In this document: positions 34,263 to 42,565 of the stretch, piece by piece
How the letters are laid out: every line of letters begins with the position of its first letter
Position numbering within the stretch: the stretch's first letter is position 1
From: Gordonia sp. KTR9
Lineage (GTDB): Bacteria; Actinomycetota; Actinomycetes; Mycobacteriales; Mycobacteriaceae
Direction of reading: 5' to 3'
DNA: 64,000 nucleotides
NCBI RefSeq assembly: GCF_000143885.2
Contig: NC_018581.1
Span: forward strand, 1,736,001-1,800,000
Made by a program: the position numbers and the translations under genes
Notes under the pieces: generated by a model
Database searches by the model: none
The model's input: the letters and a program-made list of their open reading frames with translations, nothing else
What the model was told of the DNA's origin: nothing

Positions 34263-34973
34263 ATGACACAGTCATCAGACGCCGAGCTGAGGACATTTGC
34301 CAATATCAGGGACCTCGGTGGTTATAGCGTCTCCGGAGGCGGTGTCACCGCGCCCAACGTCCTCATCCGTAGTGACGCACCGTACCCCGGGGACGACGAC
34401 CCGGTGGACATTCCATGGCCGCCCGCCACCGTGGTTGATCTGCGCGAAGCCACCGAACCGGGAAGCCTGGCGGTCACATGGCCCCCCGGCGTTCGCGTCG
34501 TTCACCGTGGGGTGTCCGCCGGAGCCCGTGTCGATCGACTCGCCAGAACGGGTCTCGTTGAGATCTACATGTCGATGATGCGCGCAGGCGGGCACTGCTT
34601 GACCGCGGCATTGAACGAATTCGACTGCGGTGGAGCAACACTGGTTCACTGCACGGCTGGTAAAGACCGCACGGGTGTCATTGTTGCCCTTGCTCTGCTG
34701 CTCGCGGGCGTAGATGAAGAGTCCGTCATCAGGGACTATCAGCGGACCGAGGACGGTATCGCCGGAGTGTATTCACGCTCGCTTGAGCGAGGCCGCGTCC
34801 CGGAGGGCACCACCTTGGACGCCCCCTTCCTGCGTAGCCCACGCGAAGCGATCGAAGTCGTCATCGACGACGTGCTCGGCGCCGCAGCGGGCGCGTGGGG
34901 GTGGTTCGAAGCCCACGGTGGCGACGTTGAGCACTTTAGCCAGTGGGTCGACCACTTCGTCCCTGCCAAGTAG
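34263..34973 (+). CDS. Tyrosine/serine phosphatase-like protein (PtpB type)
   Basis: Protein of 236 residues with the Cys-x5-Arg phosphatase loop HCTAGKDRTG at about residues 128-137. The general-acid region is upstream, and the N-terminal FANIRDLGGYSV is typical of PtpB-like dual phosphatases (NFRDLGG). An ATG at 34263 is chosen; one four codons upstream is possible and the ribosome site is weak. It follows the lipocalin-like gene by 220 bases on the same strand. Next to a phosphotransferase it could remove phosphate from a small molecule rather than a protein; that is speculation from context. Confidence 0.85.
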   Translation: MTQSSDAELRTFANIRDLGGYSVSGGGVTAPNVLIRSDAPYPGDDDPVDIPWPPATVVDLREATEPGSLAVTWPPGVRVVHRGVSAGARVDRLARTGLVEIYMSMMRAGGHCLTAALNEFDCGGATLVHCTAGKDRTGVIVALALLLAGVDEESVIRDYQRTEDGIAGVYSRSLERGRVPEGTTLDAPFLRSPREAIEVVIDDVLGAAAGAWGWFEAHGGDVEHFSQWVDHFVPAK

Positions 34974-35299
34974 ACGGACTCGCTGTACTGGCAGGACAGT
35001 TCGTGGATAGTGCACTCCGTAAGGGCGAAGTGGTAGCGCGTACACACGGCCTCGAGAATTGGTCACGGTCAGGCGGGGACCTCGATCTCGCGCGGAGAAT
35101 GCCGGCGAAGTGCGCCAAGAGGGGTTCGTTCGGGAGACCGCGCGTGCGGGCTGTGAACAGTTCAACGACAACCACCTCGCCGGGCACGGGGCGGTCGCAA
35201 GCTCGCCCTCTGCGAGCATCTTCGCGTGTGATGGCGATTTGCTTTCGAGTCGGATCCTGCCGTTACCTTCGGATGTATTGCCGCAGGGGCGCACTTGCG
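34974..35299. other. Gene-free stretch before the IS zone
   Basis: About 325 bases with no supported gene. It leads into a short transposase scrap. Confidence 0.5.
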
Positions 35300-35391
35300 C
35301 AGAAGCCGAACGGTTGCACTCAGCGATCGGGTACTGCCCGCCCGCCGAGTACGAGACGCGCTACCGTGAGACTGTCGCAGCGCAAGAGTGA
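35300..35391 (+). pseudogene. C-terminal scrap of an IS3-family transposase
   Basis: The last about 29 codons read AEAERLHSAIGYCPPAEYE followed by a short tail and stop. This matches the conserved end of IS3-family OrfB (R-L-H-S-A-x-G-Y-x-x-P-x-E-Y/F). Nothing of the catalytic core remains upstream. It is a different, older element than the one that starts right after it, which lies on the other strand. Confidence 0.7.
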
Positions 35392-36080
35392 GGTGCCACG
35401 GTGGGTGTCAACTGTGGTGAGTCTCTGACTGGTTGGTTACGCGACTTTGAGTTGGTGTTCGAGTTCGTGGTGGAGGTTGATGCCGACTCGTGTGCTGGGT
35501 CGGGCGGTTTCAGGTTGTCGGTCAAACCGTTCGGGGTGTTGCTCGTAGTAGCTCGTAAGCGCCCTCGCGCGGGTGGCATGGGTGTGTTCCCAGCTGCCGT
35601 CGTGCAGCGACTGGGGCGTGAACAACGCCCTCCCGGAATGGTGGTGGTCGGTGTTGAACCAGTCCACGTAGTCGGTGATCCAGTCGCGAGCATCCTCGAT
35701 GCCGGTGAAGTGACCAGGGAACGACGGGCGGTGCCTCATCGTGCGGAACTCGGATTCTTTGAACGGGTTGTCTTTGGACACATTCGGACGGTTGAACGAC
35801 AATGTGACACCCATCGCCGAACACAGCGCCGCGAGTTTGTCCGAACGCATCGTGGCGCCGTTGTCGGAGTGGATGATCCGGGGACCGCCGCTGGTGTCGA
35901 ATGCATCGGCGAACAACCCTGCGGCGATGTCCTCATCGGCTGCGGTCGCCACACAGAACGCGATGATATTGCGGGAGTACAGGTCCTGGATCGAGTACGC
36001 CTTGTAGGCCACCCGAACGAACGGGCCCTTGATGTCAGTGATGTCCGCCATCCACACCTGCCCAGGGCCGGTGGCGGCCA

Positions 36081-36089
36081 CCACCGGTG
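36081..36089. repeat. Left 9-bp target-site duplication of the IS256-type insert
   Basis: CCACCGGTG directly precedes the element; the identical copy is at 37595-37603 directly after it. This is the expected 8-9-base duplication for the IS256 family and fixes the element ends. Confidence 0.85.
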
Positions 36090-37594
36090 AGCTTGTCAAG
36101 ATGTCTGTGTAAGAACGTGTCTCCTGGTTTTTGTGTGCTTGGTGTTGCGGTCTAGGTCAGGTGGGGTTCGATGCGGTCGGGGTAGGCCAGTGCGAGTTGG
36201 CCGAGGGCCTGTTTCCAGTTCGTCACAACCTGCCCCTCGACGAGCCGTCCGGGGGCTCTGCGCGAAGCGGATGGCTTCCCGCGTTCCTTCTCGCGTTGTC
36301 TGGCACGTTTGTCCTCGATGTCACAGATCGCCAGCCACAACAGTTTGCGGACCGCGACGTCGTTCGGGAAGTGGCCACGGTTCTTGATGACCTTGCGTAA
36401 CTGGTAGTTCAGCGACTCGATCGAGTTGGTGGTGTAGATGACCTTGCGCAGCTCGGGCGGGAACGCAAGAAACGGAATGAACCGGTCCCAGGCTCGGTCG
36501 AAAGCTAGTGCCGCACTCGGGTATTTGGCTCCCAGTTCCGAGTCACGGAAGGCCTCCCATTCGCGGCGGGCAGTATCAGCGTCGGGGGCGGTGTAGATCG
36601 GTTTGATCGCCCGCGCGACGTCTTTGCGGTCCTTGTAGTTCACGAACCGCATCGAGTTACGGATCAGATGCACCACACACGTTTGCACCGTGGCCAGCGG
36701 CCAGGTCGCCTCGATCGCCTCAGGGAAACCGGTCAGCCCGTCGCAGCACACGATGAGCACATCACGCACGCCGCGGTTGGCCAGATTCGCACACACCCCT
36801 GCCCAGAACTTCGCGCCCTCCTCGGCCTGAATCCAAATCCCCAGCACATGCTTGACGCCGGCCATGTCGACGCCAATAGCGATGTGGGCGTGCTTGTTTC
36901 GGGCATGAGCGCCGTCTTTGACCTTGACGACCAGGGCGTCGAGGTAGATGACGGGATACAACGCTTCCAGTGGGCCGGTTCTGCCATTCATCGACCGCGT
37001 CGAGGACCTCATCACAGATCTTGGAGATCGTCTCGTGGGACAGATCGGTGCCGATCGTCGAGGCCAGATGATGCTGGATGTCGCGTAACGTCATGCCTCC
37101 GGCGTAGAGCGAGATGATCATGTCATCGAGGCCACCGAGCCGGCGGGATCCCTTGGGCACCAGACGTGGGGTAAACGTGCCGTCACGGTCACGAGGAATG
37201 TTCAACTCGACCGGCCCGGCCTCCGACGCCACCGTTTTCGGACTCGACCCGTTCCGGGCGTTGGGCAACTCGCGCCCGGCCGGGTCGCCCTTCTCATAGC
37301 CGAGGTGATCGGTCAGCTCGGCCTTCAGGCCGCGTTCGAGGGCGAGCTTGATCAGGCCCGGGATCAGGCCGCCATCGCCGGTGATCTGGACCTGGCCGGT
37401 ATCGATCTGGGCGAGCAGCTCATCGACCATGCCCGAGGCTTGTAACGCCTCAGCTACCTCCGCAGTCGAGCGCGGCTCGGCCAGCTCAGGCAACCGCCGA
37501 TCGTCGTTGTCCTGCTGCTCGTCGTCTAACGCCATGCTCATAGATTGTCCTCTCACTAATGAGCACTGGACTTACACAGACCATCTGACACCCC
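36090..37594 (-). mobile_element. IS256-family insertion sequence, 1505 bp
   Basis: Element bounded by the 9-base duplication CCACCGGTG. The subterminal inverted repeats TGTCAAGATGTCTGTGTAAG (left) and TGTCAGATGGTCTGTGTAAG (right, read inward) share TGTCA and TCTGTGTAAG; the latter is typical of IS256 ends. It carries one transposase gene with a frameshift. It entered after the IS3-type host element had arrived, so the order of events is readable. Confidence 0.88.
36152..37556 (-). pseudogene. IS256-family transposase with a one-base frameshift
   Basis: Two overlapping leftward frames together make the usual about 420-residue transposase. The first runs from about 37541 (MALDDEQQDNDD) to VDEWQNRP near 36972. 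The second continues from PLEALYPVIYLDALVV to the stop at 36152. The break is a single extra base around TGGGCC at 36971-36976. DDE residues lie in YLDALVV, CCDGLTGF and NSIESLN. The protein is otherwise complete, so the loss is recent or a sequencing error. Confidence 0.88.
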
Positions 37595-37603
37595 CCACCG
37601 GTG
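37595..37603. repeat. Right 9-bp target-site duplication of the IS256-type insert
   Basis: CCACCGGTG, identical to 36081-36089, immediately follows the element's right end. Confidence 0.85.
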
Positions 37604-37970
37604 CCCGACGCCGGCCCGCCATCCTCCGCTGCGGTAACACCGGCCGCTGCGATTGATCGGTGATCCTGTTGGCGATGCGGTACCAACTGCGCAGCGAGCC
37701 CAGATAGCACCCGTCGTCCCACAGGTGGGCGAAGGTATCGAGCACCGACTGTCCCCGAGCCCACCCGGCGCAGATCGCCGCGCTGATGGTCTCGACATCG
37801 ACGGCGCTGATCCGGTTGGGATAGTCGCGGTCGGGCCTGGCCCACCGGACTGGCTGTACCCACACGCGGCGAGGTGCGGTAGTGCAACGCACTTCGCGAC
37901 ACCCCAGCGATCTGCAGGGCGGCCCGCTGGGAGTACCCGGCCGATGTAAGGTCAGTGACCAGCGCGAACC

Positions 37971-38372
37971 TCACGTCGCGGATGTCGGATCGTTCTGCGC
38001 GTCCCCGGGCCCCGGCGATTCCAGCGTCCGCAAGAGCCCGATAGCTCTTCCCAACGCGGCGTTCCCTGACTCCAGCGTCGCGATCTGTGTGCGCAGCGCG
38101 GCCAGCTCCTCGGCATGCGACCGCGGCGCCGCGGCCAACTTCTCCTCAGCTGCCATCACCCGCCGGATCGCGTCGGCACGAGTCACCTCGTTGCGAGGCA
38201 ACAGCCCCCGCTCGAGATCCCCGGCCAAATACTTTCTGCGCCACCGAACCATCTGATCTCGGCTGAACGGTTTCGACCGCAGCCATACCTTCTTCTGGCC
38301 ATGCGGCAACGCCAAATACTCCCGAACGAAACCAGCAATCTCCTCAACCGTGTACCCCGGTGACATGCTCAC
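37971..38372 (-). CDS. IS3-family OrfA (helix-turn-helix protein)
   Basis: Small protein of 133 residues that supplies DNA binding for an IS3-type transposase. A helix-turn-helix lies in the first 50 residues (YTVEEIAGFVREYLALPHG, then FSRDQMVRWRRKYLAGDLERG). A C-terminal leucine-rich helix follows (EELAALRTQIATLESGNAALG). The stop overlaps the orfB start (ATGA). It is intact, but its partner orfB is broken twice, so the element cannot move by itself. Confidence 0.82.
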   Translation of the reverse strand: MSMSPGYTVEEIAGFVREYLALPHGQKKVWLRSKPFSRDQMVRWRRKYLAGDLERGLLPRNEVTRADAIRRVMAAEEKLAAAPRSHAEELAALRTQIATLESGNAALGRAIGLLRTLESPGPGDAQNDPTSAT

Positions 38373-38382
38373 AGTGTGCCCC

Positions 38383-38873
38383 TATATCTCCTCAAGGAGT
38401 GACTCACACCAAGTCTGGCCTCCACCGCCAGAACCAGGATTCCATCCGATCCTGGACGGTTCAGGGGGATGGTCGTCTCGAACCAGGCTGCTTGCACATC
38501 ACACCGGAGCCAGCTTCGCGATCACGAACCACGTTGGTGCACATGCCGTCTCGGCTGCGCCCGTCATCCCGACACGCATCGTCCACTCGTGCGGGCAACG
38601 TGATCGGAATTCGGAGCGGGTACGCGGCGATGTGATACTTGCGGAGGAGCTTGCGTTCATCGAGAATCCTCGCGACGCCGCCCTTGTTCGCGGTTGTCCA
38701 TGCGATTGGTGGTGGCGGATGGTGCGATCTGAGCGAGCATTCCTCCCGTGCGTGCAATGCCGGCGCCTGCACGACGGTAGGTGAAGGGCTTCCTCGAGAC
38801 TCGGAAACGTTGCAGTGTGACAAGCTGCAACGTTTCCGAGCTGTATCTCGGCGCAGTTGTGACCGCGCGTGCC
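38383..38873. other. Gap between the IS3-type element and the LLM gene
   Basis: About 490 bases with no gene I can support. Its only clear structure is the 16-base hairpin at 38800-38840. Confidence 0.5.
38800..38840. terminator. Perfect 16-bp hairpin downstream of the LLM gene
   Basis: Arms CTCGGAAACGTTGCAG and its exact complement with a 9-base loop (tgtgacaag). On the minus strand it begins 33 bases after the LLM stop, the right place for a terminator; no U-run follows. An operator role is also possible, because AACGTT lies in each arm. Confidence 0.55.
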
Positions 38874-40025
38874 CTACGCCTTCAAAAGGCGCGCGCACTC
38901 GAGTTGTCGAATGAGGTACTTCTCGTCTTCTTCAGGTCCAAGAAGCAGTGGCATGAAGTCCAGGACCGTGACGCAGGTTGCGCCTGCGTCAACGTACTCG
39001 CGTAGCGAGGCCGCTACCTCCTTAGGGCTCCCGTGGAACCAGCTCCGTCGGTTCATCTCATCGCTGACCCGGGAGGAAATGTGCTCGACGTCGGCGACCG
39101 TGGCTTGAGCCGGCAGCATCTTGAGTGCATAGTGGAACCCCGGTGGGAATGCCGGCTCGATGCCCTCTTTGTGCCAGTCATCGGAGTGCAGTCGGCCGAA
39201 TGCCGCGGACACCCATCGCACCAGCGGGTTATCGAACGCTCGGTCGATTACGTGAGGGTCTTCGTGTACGAGGCTCATGGCCCAGACCGCGAAGTCGAAG
39301 TCCTCGGGATCGCGACCGGCCTTCTCCAAATCCACCTTGAGGTTGGCGACCATGGAAGCGAACTGATCAGGGGTAGAGAACGCACACGGGATCGCCGTCG
39401 AAAGGCCGTCAGCGTACTTTGCGGTCATTTTGAGGAATTGAGGGCCGCCGCCCATTCCCCAGATCCGGAGTGGGAACGGCGCCGCCGAACCGATCCACCC
39501 CTTGCTCAGGGTCCAGTGGTTTCCTTCGAAGTCAAATGGTTCTTTGGCTTCGATCAGCTGGCGGTAGAGCCGGAAGTGATCCTCGAGACGCGACAATCCT
39601 TCAGAACGCTTGTACCCGAACGGCTTCGCCTGCTTGAGCTCGCCGGCGCCGATCATCAACGCAGCGCGGCCACGCGCAGCGTGTCCGAGAGTAAGCATGC
39701 TCTGCATGAGCTCGGCCGGGCCGCGCCGGATGGCATCGGTACTCACGCCCACGCCGAGGCTCTCGGTGCTGGCAGCGCCAATGCCGGCGAGGATGAACGG
39801 ATCGGCGAAAGAATCCGGATCGGCCATCCCCGTCGCCGCCCGCGGCGTGTTTGCTGGAGTCCAGACCGATTGAGGCCACCAGCTGGTCAGCTGGTCCCAG
39901 GTCTGCATGTAATCGACTACACCAGAGGCTTCCAGTGCCCGCGCGAACGCTCCAGCCATTCGCGGGTCGATGTTGCGGTCACCCAAGTAGGGCACCATCG
40001 TCTCGACTTGACGCTTGTCGCTCAT
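38874..40025 (-). CDS. LLM-class (luciferase-like) flavin/F420 oxidoreductase
   Basis: Bacterial luciferase-like TIM-barrel oxidoreductase of 383 residues. Typical stretches are GIGAASTESLGVGVSTDAIRR (about 80), GRAALMIGAGELKQAKPFG (about 120), FEGNHWTLS (about 165) and PLRIWGMGGGPQFLKMTAKYADG (about 185). The GAGE-x-K-QAKPFG segment is like F420-dependent members such as methylene-H4MPT reductase relatives and mycobacterial LLM enzymes. The ATG at 40025 has GAAGGGAAG upstream; a start 93 bases further out is less likely. It stands alone between IS elements and may belong functionally to the island. Confidence 0.85.
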   Translation of the reverse strand: MSDKRQVETMVPYLGDRNIDPRMAGAFARALEASGVVDYMQTWDQLTSWWPQSVWTPANTPRAATGMADPDSFADPFILAGIGAASTESLGVGVSTDAIRRGPAELMQSMLTLGHAARGRAALMIGAGELKQAKPFGYKRSEGLSRLEDHFRLYRQLIEAKEPFDFEGNHWTLSKGWIGSAAPFPLRIWGMGGGPQFLKMTAKYADGLSTAIPCAFSTPDQFASMVANLKVDLEKAGRDPEDFDFAVWAMSLVHEDPHVIDRAFDNPLVRWVSAAFGRLHSDDWHKEGIEPAFPPGFHYALKMLPAQATVADVEHISSRVSDEMNRRSWFHGSPKEVAASLREYVDAGATCVTVLDFMPLLLGPEEDEKYLIRQLECARLLKA

Positions 40026-40150
40026 GTTTAGCTTCCCTTCTAACCACAGGACGTCGTCGTCCTGCGAAGCGCGGGTGTGATGTAACGCACATCTGACTGA
40101 AGTTGTCAGTGGTGTCACTTTCTACCAGCATTCTGCGCGGGCGACAAGGT

Positions 40151-41146
40151 CTACCGGTCGCTGTACTGACCTGAGAGGTTAGGTACGCGGTCGGCGGGTG
40201 ATCGACCTTTGAGTGAGGTGTGGCCGCGGTGGTGCTTGTAGTGATGCAGCCAGCTTGAGTACTCAGCGCAGCGTTCGGCGTCGCTGGTGTAGAGCCGCGC
40301 GTAGGCCCACTCATCGGCCAGCGTGCGGTGAAACCGTTCCACCTTGCCGTTGGTCTGTGGCCGATAGGGGCGGGTCCGGCGATGCTTGACCTCACCGAGC
40401 GCGTCACGGAAGACATGGGATCGGTAACAGGACCCATTGTCAGTCAGTACATTCCGGACCGTGAATCCGCACTCCAGGAACCAGGCGTTGGCCCGTTCCC
40501 AGAAGTCGGCGGCGGTTTGCTTGCGTTCGTCAGCCAGAATCTCGGAGTACACCAGTCGGGAGTGGGCATCGAGGGCGGTGTGCAGGAAATGGTGTCCCCG
40601 CAGCGGATCGCCCCATGTGCTACGGCGTCCAGAACTTTTATCGGCTTGCGAGTTGTGGTTGCCCTGGGTTCGACCGAGCATGCGCCATCCGCCGCCGGCG
40701 GGGATCTTGCCGAGTTTCTTGACATCAACGTGCACCAGATCACCGGGAGCGGCGGACTCCATCCGTCGGATGACGCGCCCGGTGGGACGGTCCAGCCAGC
40801 GCAGACGGGCCAGCTTGTACCGGCTCAACACCCGGTGCACGGTGGAGACGTTGAGCCCGAGCAGATACGCGATACGGGCTGGGCCCCAGCGACGCAGCAC
40901 GCGGACTTTGATGATGCGCCGCTCGGTGCGCGTCGGAGTCTTATTGGGGCTGCGGTGGGGTCGTGAGCTGCGGTCGGCCATGCCCGTCGGTCCCTGCTCG
41001 CGGTAACGCCGAGCCCATCGCTGGGCGGTGGTCACCGCGACTTGGAATCGTTCAGCGGCACGGCGCAGCGACCAACCGTCATCAACGATGCAGCGGGCCA
41101 GACGCAGACGCCCGGTTTCTGACAATGGGGCATTACGGTGGGACAC
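40151..41146 (-). CDS. IS481-family transposase
   Basis: DDE transposase of 331 residues from GTG 41146, where relatives begin (SHRNAPLSETGRLRLARC). The N-terminal helix-turn-helix (WSLRRAAERFQVAVTTAQRW) is followed by a second HTH and the rve core. D residues lie in LVHVDVKKLG and LTDNGSCY, with the E in NGKVERFHRTL. The C-terminus NLSGQYSDR runs out of the element: the codons for the last residues and the stop lie in flanking DNA beyond the left terminal repeat. No frameshift is visible, so it could be active. Confidence 0.9.
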   Translation of the reverse strand: MSHRNAPLSETGRLRLARCIVDDGWSLRRAAERFQVAVTTAQRWARRYREQGPTGMADRSSRPHRSPNKTPTRTERRIIKVRVLRRWGPARIAYLLGLNVSTVHRVLSRYKLARLRWLDRPTGRVIRRMESAAPGDLVHVDVKKLGKIPAGGGWRMLGRTQGNHNSQADKSSGRRSTWGDPLRGHHFLHTALDAHSRLVYSEILADERKQTAADFWERANAWFLECGFTVRNVLTDNGSCYRSHVFRDALGEVKHRRTRPYRPQTNGKVERFHRTLADEWAYARLYTSDAERCAEYSSWLHHYKHHRGHTSLKGRSPADRVPNLSGQYSDR

Positions 41147-41259
41147 GAAGACCTCCGAGGATGGGGAGCGTTCCTTAGACAGCTCGCACTCCACTCGGAG
41201 GTCTTCTTCATGTCACCACGCCACGCCGTAGGCCGTACCTAACGTCCGTGGTCAGTACA
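40162..41259 (-). mobile_element. IS481-family insertion sequence, 1098 bp
   Basis: Terminal inverted repeats: left TGTACTGACCTGAGAGGTTA and right, read inward, TGTACTGACCACGGACGTTA; both continue GGTACG. Matches cover TGTACTGACC and GTTAGGTACG around a six-base variable block. One transposase gene fills the element. I see no clear target duplication at either side. Confidence 0.88.
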
Positions 41260-41654
41260 TCTAGCGCCCCCGCTGCACTGCATAGGAGTGTTGCCTTGCG
41301 TTTGACGATGGCGCGGCGCTGACCGCGAATCGCGTCCGATCTTCGAGGGCTGTTGGTGTGCCAGAGCATTGGCCTGACCCAGCGTGATGCTCCGATAGAG
41401 AAAAGACGCTACGGGCAGCGTCGTGAGTTGCCGCCGTCTGCAACAAACACCCTGCGCCTCAGAGTCGTTCATTCTGATTCCCGACCTGGTCACCGCGTTC
41501 CGGGGCGTTCATAGCCGGGGTGAAAGGACCGATGCCTTCCTCCGTGTGGACCAAACCTGCCGACGTAGTGCTCGCTACGCCAGACATGAGTAGCTTCGGT
41601 CGCACGGCTCCAGCGGCAGGCTCCGGCAGGTTCGTCGTGTGCCACAATCGGATC
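41260..41654. other. Gap between the IS481-type element and a TetR gene
   Basis: About 395 bases. Leftward open frames here look random and lack ribosome sites. The TetR promoter is probably in this stretch, but no motif stands out. Confidence 0.45.
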
Positions 41655-42293
41655 GTGGCATCTAAAGGACCAGCCCTACGTACTGGACGTCCCCCCGGCT
41701 CCGACGGTGTCCAAACGCGGGAGCGTATCCGCCGCGTTGCGCGCGGAATCTTCGCTGAATTCGGTTACGAGAAAGCCTCGTTCGAGTCGATAAGTCGAGC
41801 AGCTGACATAAGTCGAACTGCGCTTTACAAGTACTATCCCAGTAAGGCTGAACTGTACCGCGACGTGTACACGTCGCTATTCGAGACGGTTTTCGGTCGT
41901 CTGCTGGAGGAAGCCCTAAGTCGTGCGCCGTCTTTGAGCGGTCGGCTGCGGTACCTTTTTGAGTCTGTCGCCAGCCTTCACCGGGAAGATCCCACGTACG
42001 GTAGTTTTATCGCAACGTCACTTGTCGACGCCTTGCGACATCCAGAGTTCGCCGGACTTGCAGAGGCAGAGAAGGACAGAAGCTCGGCCTTCTTCCGAAC
42101 TGTCCTTGCCGACGCTGCTAGCAGTGGAGACCTACCCGCCTCCACTGATCCCGATGATCTCGCGAATGTGCTCTTCTCACTGCTGTGGGGCTTGGGCTTG
42201 TTTTCTGTCTTCGTTGGGTCGGTCGACGAGCTGGACCGCGCAGTTGCTCTGATAATTTACGCAATTGAGAGTCAGGCAACAGGTAGGCGCTAG
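41655..42293 (+). CDS. TetR-family transcriptional regulator
   Basis: Regulator of 212 residues from GTG 41655. The helix-turn-helix lies at about residues 38-60 (ASFESISRAADISRTALYKYYPSKAELY). The C-terminal part has the AefR/TetR_C-like pattern with LVDALRHPEF. An ATG at 41520 in the same frame would add 45 unconserved residues; neither start has a strong ribosome site. It is an orphan next to IS elements, possibly the second regulator of the catabolic island. Confidence 0.83.
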   Translation: MASKGPALRTGRPPGSDGVQTRERIRRVARGIFAEFGYEKASFESISRAADISRTALYKYYPSKAELYRDVYTSLFETVFGRLLEEALSRAPSLSGRLRYLFESVASLHREDPTYGSFIATSLVDALRHPEFAGLAEAEKDRSSAFFRTVLADAASSGDLPASTDPDDLANVLFSLLWGLGLFSVFVGSVDELDRAVALIIYAIESQATGRR

Positions 42294-42565
42294 GGCCGCC
42301 TAGTACCAATTTACTGCCCAGCAGGCTGACTGGGTAACGACAGATCACAGTTGATCTGACGAGTCCGAACCGGAACTGCTCGATCCAGTCAGATCCGGTT
42401 GGCGCAGTAATTGTGGCCTGTTGCCGAGTCACGGCCAGATCGGCTGTTTCATTTGCATTGCGGCTCGTGGTGTTGCTAATCGTTCAATGCATCGGGACCA
42501 GTCCCTGCTCTGTCGCGATGAGGCGTTCCTCGCGGCGTGTCCGAGACGTGAGCGCCGACTCGGTC

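Larger units (their letters stand above)
35437..37974 (-). pseudogene. IS3-family OrfB (DDE integrase), split by insertion and frameshift
   Basis: Transposase reading leftward from ATG 37974, which overlaps the orfA stop by 4 bases. The first piece runs to about 37865 (RFALVTDLTSAGYSQRAALQ). A frameshift near 37865 moves it to the frame reading VWVQPVRWARPDRDYPNRIS. The IS256-type element then interrupts it after MAGRRRAPV, and the rest (VAATGPGQVWMADITDI onward) lies at 35437-36080. DDE residues are all in the second part: D in MADITD, D in IHSDNGA and E in NPFKESEF. Removing the insert and one 9-base repeat restores the frame exactly. Confidence 0.88.
35403..38382 (-). mobile_element. IS3-family element, interrupted by an IS256-family element
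   Basis: Element of about 1.47 kb when the nested insert is removed. It contains orfA (37971-38372) and a broken orfB (35437-37974). Imperfect terminal inverted repeats are seen: GGGTGTCAACTGTG at the left end and, read inward, GGGGCACACTGTG at the right end. Exact ends are approximate within a few bases and I see no certain target duplication. A 1505-base IS256-type element sits inside orfB at 36090-37594. Confidence 0.75.

Noticed and set aside
40080..40095. A third copy of the TAACG motif upstream of the LLM gene (TAACGCACATCTGA)
   Set aside because: It matches only the left half of the pattern; the GTAAA half is absent, so I do not count it.
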